A DNA stretch of 64,000 bases from an uncultured Candidatus Poseidoniales archaeon (GTDB taxonomy: Archaea > Thermoplasmatota > Poseidoniia > Poseidoniales > Poseidoniaceae), in NCBI GenBank assembly GCA_905182125.1, contig CAJJAV010000006.1, forward strand, positions 1 through 64,000, in the 5' to 3' direction. Each line of letters opens with the position of its first letter. Position 1 is the first letter of the stretch. This document shows, in pieces, positions 60,929-64,000 of the stretch. A model generated the notes under the pieces. The model saw only the letters and a program-made list of their open reading frames with translations. It did not search any database and was not told the origin of the DNA. A program made the translations under genes and the position numbers.

Positions 60929-63331
60929 TCACGGTTGGAAATCCCCTTCCATCCGAGGCCCTGGATTGTCACGAAGATCTATGCCCAATTCCCAACGGAA
61001 TTCTGGTACTGCCTCCGGCGCCTGTTGAACGTCCATGTAATGCCACCACCAAGGTGGAGCGCCCCGAAGTCCAAAGCGCTCTTGGGCCCGATTGAGGCTC
61101 TCACTTAGATTTCTGCGGGCCCACTGGCGTGGATGGTCTCTACGAAGATAGATGATGCGCCCTTGCTCGTGGTCTTCCTCTACGTACCCAAGTAAGGTTG
61201 CGAAGCTGCGTACTAATCGTCGTTCCGCCCCATTCCGAAGCGTCACGTTAAGCATACAATGCTCGAATTGTAATTCGCCACCGTCTGCTGCATCAAATCG
61301 AAGATTGGACCCGATAGGTTGGAGCAGCATCGCTTCCCATAGCCTGGGGAACACTTCGCAGAATCGGCGCTCTCCGTTCCGGATATCCCCGATAACGCCA
61401 GCGATTTCTGGTTGGCCGTGATTTCTCAAAAACATCCAATCGTTGCGCTGGAAGTCGTCGATGTAATTGCCGGCACGCCCTTCATCAGCGACCACCTCTT
61501 TCGATTCTTCGAGAAGGAATGCAAGAGACTTCCCCCACATTTCAGCCATCGCTTGAATCGGCACGGGACGTTTCGCTGCAACAGCATGCTCAACAAGCGT
61601 ACTAGCCCCTCCTGCTTGACCGTTGACTGGAATGTAATTCTGTTGATTATGTCGGTTCCGGTGTTCCAGGTATCGGAAATGGCGACGGTTGCCAGGTGGA
61701 ACCACTTCGTTGTCTACCTCGTGATACTGATCACGAAATTCTTTCAACCAGGAAGGCGCAACCATCCCGTTCAAACTTTGCAGCACCTGTTTGAGTTGGG
61801 AGACTGCTCCTTCGTCGAGCAGAGCAAGATGAGATTCATCTAAAACTCTGGGAAACCCAAGGGGGGATTGGTGGCCGAGGTACTCAAGCAAAGGGGGAAT
61901 TTGGCGGGTGCTGCCGACATCATCCAAGAGGGTGAGGACAACCGAAGCCATGGTATCACCGAGTGGAACTGACGTGTGGAAGTTGCCTTGATGAATGCAC
62001 ACAGATGTTGTGCGTCGCGGGAGCAGGGAGCCGATGATGCGAATCATGAATGGAGCTCCGTGAACGCCTCGACCAACGGACACTTCGTAGAAATGGCCGA
62101 GACGCCCCACCACGAGTATGTGCTTCTGATGAACGAAAGCCCGTCCGCCGCTGCCTTCGATGATGTCGTTCAAAAATTCTATTGAACGTTTGAGGGGCGG
62201 GGCGACGTGCGTTGGAGTTGCACCAAGCGAGGTCCAGTCATGTTGGATTGCGAACATCGTTTCACCTGAATGCGACGTCACTGGGGAAAGTGCCAATGAT
62301 AAAAGAAGGGCCCAGATAGCAGGGTTTTCGGGAACATTGGTGTGGAGGGAAGTTCCTTTTTTGGTCCGAACACGAAGTTTCAATTTTGAACCGGTGATCC
62401 GCAGGGGCCACTTCACGGGCGCATTTCCTTGTTGTGTGCCTCGGTAATTCTTCCAGCGTTGCAGCCAAGGGTATGTGTTGAGTTCTTCGAGAGCTGGTGG
62501 ATGGTTGAGGAAAGCCTCCACGATGTTGCCATCAAAACCTCCTCGTGTGTCCAAGCGCTGCCGGATGTCCCTTGCCCAAGCGGCAAGAGGGTGAAGTATG
62601 TGATTTCGAGGCGGGGGGATATGCTCTTCCGCCATCCACCCAACCCAAGTTAACAGGCCGTTGACAGCATGCTTGCTTGGCTGGTTGACTCTGCGTAAGA
62701 GTCGGCGACGTTGGTAGAAATTATCCTGCCCTCGCCTTTGATCATTGTTACCGGGCATTGCTTCGGGCAGAGCAACTGGGTTCGAGCAACCAAAGACAAT
62801 CAACAACTTGCTCAAGTCCCATCCGACTCTGATTTTTGGTGACGATAACACACGAAGGAGCGATACGGTCGGGACTGCGCAGGGGAGTTTTCGGCCGTTC
62901 ATACTTACCGTATCGTCTTGAAATGAAAAGTGGAGCCCATCATGCATCAAAAATCCACGGTGAAGGATCAAGCGTTCTTCTGAAGAGAGCTTGAACCCTT
63001 GCTCGATGTGATCGATGACGGCTGTGATCTCTTGCTCAGACGCGGGGGGTTCCAAAACCGGATCTGATGCCTCTGGCAATCGAGCCCAATGCACATCCTC
63101 AGAACTTTCGTAAGCACGCTGTAATGCCTTCCACCGTTGTTTCGTGTTTGGATGGGGCCCCCCAAGAGCGACGGCGACTTCGTTGTGAAGCATTTCTGGA
63201 ATTTTGAAATCCCACGCCGTTTTTGGAGCACCACGGATCAGTGATGCACAAAGTTCGCACGGAGAGGTTGGTTTCTTACGCCCGCACACATCACATTTGT
63301 TGCGGATTCTTCCTGTCATGGAAGTTTTCAA
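60929..63331 (-). CDS. Uncharacterised 800-aa protein with N-terminal zinc ribbon
   Basis: 800 residues, no recognised family. The N-terminus has KCDVCGRKKPTSPCELCASL (two CxxC, 7 residues apart), a small zinc finger. No TM or signal is present, so it is likely cytoplasmic. Trp, His and Arg are frequent in the second half (NRRHFRYLEHRNRHNQQNY, PPWWWHYMDVQQAPE). Segments such as GRAFVHQKHILVVGRLGHFYEVSVG look like paired beta strands. It neighbours a threonine aldolase upstream (17 bp) and converges on the thioredoxin-like gene. Start at ATG 63331 or 63319. Confidence 0.7.
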   Translation of the reverse strand: MKTSMTGRIRNKCDVCGRKKPTSPCELCASLIRGAPKTAWDFKIPEMLHNEVAVALGGPHPNTKQRWKALQRAYESSEDVHWARLPEASDPVLEPPASEQEITAVIDHIEQGFKLSSEERLILHRGFLMHDGLHFSFQDDTVSMNGRKLPCAVPTVSLLRVLSSPKIRVGWDLSKLLIVFGCSNPVALPEAMPGNNDQRRGQDNFYQRRRLLRRVNQPSKHAVNGLLTWVGWMAEEHIPPPRNHILHPLAAWARDIRQRLDTRGGFDGNIVEAFLNHPPALEELNTYPWLQRWKNYRGTQQGNAPVKWPLRITGSKLKLRVRTKKGTSLHTNVPENPAIWALLLSLALSPVTSHSGETMFAIQHDWTSLGATPTHVAPPLKRSIEFLNDIIEGSGGRAFVHQKHILVVGRLGHFYEVSVGRGVHGAPFMIRIIGSLLPRRTTSVCIHQGNFHTSVPLGDTMASVVLTLLDDVGSTRQIPPLLEYLGHQSPLGFPRVLDESHLALLDEGAVSQLKQVLQSLNGMVAPSWLKEFRDQYHEVDNEVVPPGNRRHFRYLEHRNRHNQQNYIPVNGQAGGASTLVEHAVAAKRPVPIQAMAEMWGKSLAFLLEESKEVVADEGRAGNYIDDFQRNDWMFLRNHGQPEIAGVIGDIRNGERRFCEVFPRLWEAMLLQPIGSNLRFDAADGGELQFEHCMLNVTLRNGAERRLVRSFATLLGYVEEDHEQGRIIYLRRDHPRQWARRNLSESLNRAQERFGLRGAPPWWWHYMDVQQAPEAVPEFRWELGIDLRDNPGPRMEGDFQP

Positions 63332-63348
63332 TTCAAGGCTTTATGAAC

Positions 63349-64000
63349 TCAGTTAAGTGATTTGAAGATGTCAATCACCGCTTCCACATCTTCATCGGTG
63401 ACGTGAAGGTGGACAACAATCCTACAACTGTTTGGCCCAATGTCGAGTACATCGACGCCGGCAGTGGACAACTCGTTGACAATCGTGGTGGCGTCAACCG
63501 TCGAGTCGAAGTAAACCATGTTGGTCTCCACGGTTGATAAATCGACTGAAAAGCCCTCCAATTCATCGATTGATTTTGCAATCCTTGTCGTACGGGCATG
63601 GTCCTCTGCCATACGATCTACATGGTGGTCGAGAGCGTGTAAGCCACCGGCTGCGAGCATTCCAGCCTGCCTCATTCCGCCACCAAACATCTTGCGCCAA
63701 CGGTGGGCTTGGGTGATGAATGAAGTTGAACCAACGAGCAGAGAGCCAATGGGTGCACCGAGGCCTTTCGAGAGGCAAATGGAAATTGAATCATAGTCCC
63801 GTACCATTCGATCGAGTGGCGTGTTTGTGGCAACTGTGGCGTTGAACACCCGGGCCCCATCCATGTGAACAGCGCAGTTGTTTGCTTTTGCCACGGCAGC
63901 AATTTCATCGAGGGTCGATTGTGGATAACAGGCGCCTCCACCACGGTTGGAAGTGTTTTCGACGCACACCAATGTTCCATCTGGGTAGTGAGACAACGAT
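63349..64000 (-). CDS. ltaE: Low-specificity L-threonine aldolase, C-terminal part (cut by window end)
   Basis: The frame is open to the right edge, so the N-terminal ~130 residues lie outside the window. The visible part is a PLP-dependent beta-eliminating lyase: VCVENTSNRGGGACYP, VHMDGARVFNA (Asp and Arg of the cofactor site), SICLSKGLGAPIGSLLVGS with the PLP Lys, and WRKMFGGGMRQAGMLAAGGL. It cleaves threonine to glycine and acetaldehyde. The C-terminal domain ends RIVVHLHVTDEDVEAVIDIFKSL. It is first of two same-strand genes, with the 800-aa orphan 17 bp downstream. Confidence 0.93.
   Translation of the reverse strand, partial: SLSHYPDGTLVCVENTSNRGGGACYPQSTLDEIAAVAKANNCAVHMDGARVFNATVATNTPLDRMVRDYDSISICLSKGLGAPIGSLLVGSTSFITQAHRWRKMFGGGMRQAGMLAAGGLHALDHHVDRMAEDHARTTRIAKSIDELEGFSVDLSTVETNMVYFDSTVDATTIVNELSTAGVDVLDIGPNSCRIVVHLHVTDEDVEAVIDIFKSLN

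Noticed and set aside
1..64000. Insertion sequences, prophage or CRISPR arrays
   Set aside because: No transposase, integrase, terminal repeats, phage structural genes or regular short repeats were seen on either strand.

Overview
The window reads as a gene-dense stretch of an archaeal chromosome. The archaeal markers are RadA, a TFB-like zinc-ribbon protein, the archaeosine radical-SAM enzyme RaSEA, a Fap7/AK6-type adenylate kinase, an archaeal/eukaryal-type initiator tRNA-Met (A1:U72, three G:C pairs above the anticodon loop), an NKxD-type YchF GTPase, and TATA boxes placed for leaderless transcripts. Mixed with these are many genes of bacterial flavour: a MaeB malic enzyme-PTA fusion, AddAB-type helicase-nucleases, folate-type aminodeoxychorismate synthase, OsmC, PduO, RlmH and proline iminopeptidase. 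Very large secreted or membrane-anchored beta-rich proteins are also present. This combination fits the marine planktonic Euryarchaeota (Marine Group II / Poseidoniales-like). That placement is inference; no rRNA gene is present to prove it.

Layout. 0-9.6 kb: 3' part of pgk, tRNA-Thr(CGT), an MtaD-like amidohydrolase, then a minus-strand block (small membrane protein, Ca2+/H+ antiporter, 1082-aa Fn3-type surface protein, CDP-alcohol phosphatidyltransferase, Fap7 kinase), a plus-strand orphan and initiator tRNA-Met. 9.7-16.1 kb: PKD-like lipoprotein, radA, ftsZ, a 'choice-of-anchor V'-like secreted protein, an acidic orphan, OsmC and icd. 16.1-29.3 kb: an 1100-aa helical protein ending in a PIN nuclease domain, DUF4079-like membrane protein, DHH phosphoesterase, Nudix hydrolase, PduO, DUF2203, small membrane proteins, RlmH, FUN14-like protein, a PGES2-like GST, a degenerate FGE/SUMF-domain membrane protein and MaeB. 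29.5-41.4 kb: a 2784-aa surface protein (propeller-type repeats, six Fn3-like domains, one TM, short cytoplasmic tail), followed 9 nt later by pabC and a pabB-pabA fusion. 41.4-49.7 kb: YchF, a haem-copper-oxidase-fold protein that seems to have lost its metal ligands but gained two EF-hands, RaSEA, archaetidyl/phosphatidylserine decarboxylase, a coiled-coil protein, proline iminopeptidase and a methyltransferase. 49.7-58.4 kb: addB-addA, both with intact nuclease motifs and Cys clusters. 58.4-64 kb: a 460-bp regulatory region with direct repeats, a TFB-like factor overlapping a secreted thioredoxin-like protein, an 800-aa zinc-ribbon orphan, and a threonine aldolase cut by the window edge.

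Themes: cell-surface display (two Fn3/propeller giants, lipoprotein, secreted Trx, anchor-V protein), lipid head-group synthesis (CDP-alcohol transferase plus PSD), DNA end processing and recombination (RadA, AddAB), pABA/folate synthesis, and RNA modification or decay (RaSEA, RlmH, PIN). The strongest leads are the ligand-less oxidase-fold protein with EF-hands, the dual Cys-cluster AddAB pair in an archaeon, the TFB-like gene with its repeat-bearing leader, and the uncharacterised 800-aa and 1100-aa proteins. Two genes (FGE-like and PIN protein) lack a canonical start where their conserved sequence begins; each is repaired by removing one base from a short homopolymer, which suggests assembly errors or real frameshifts. 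No CRISPR array, insertion sequence or prophage was seen.
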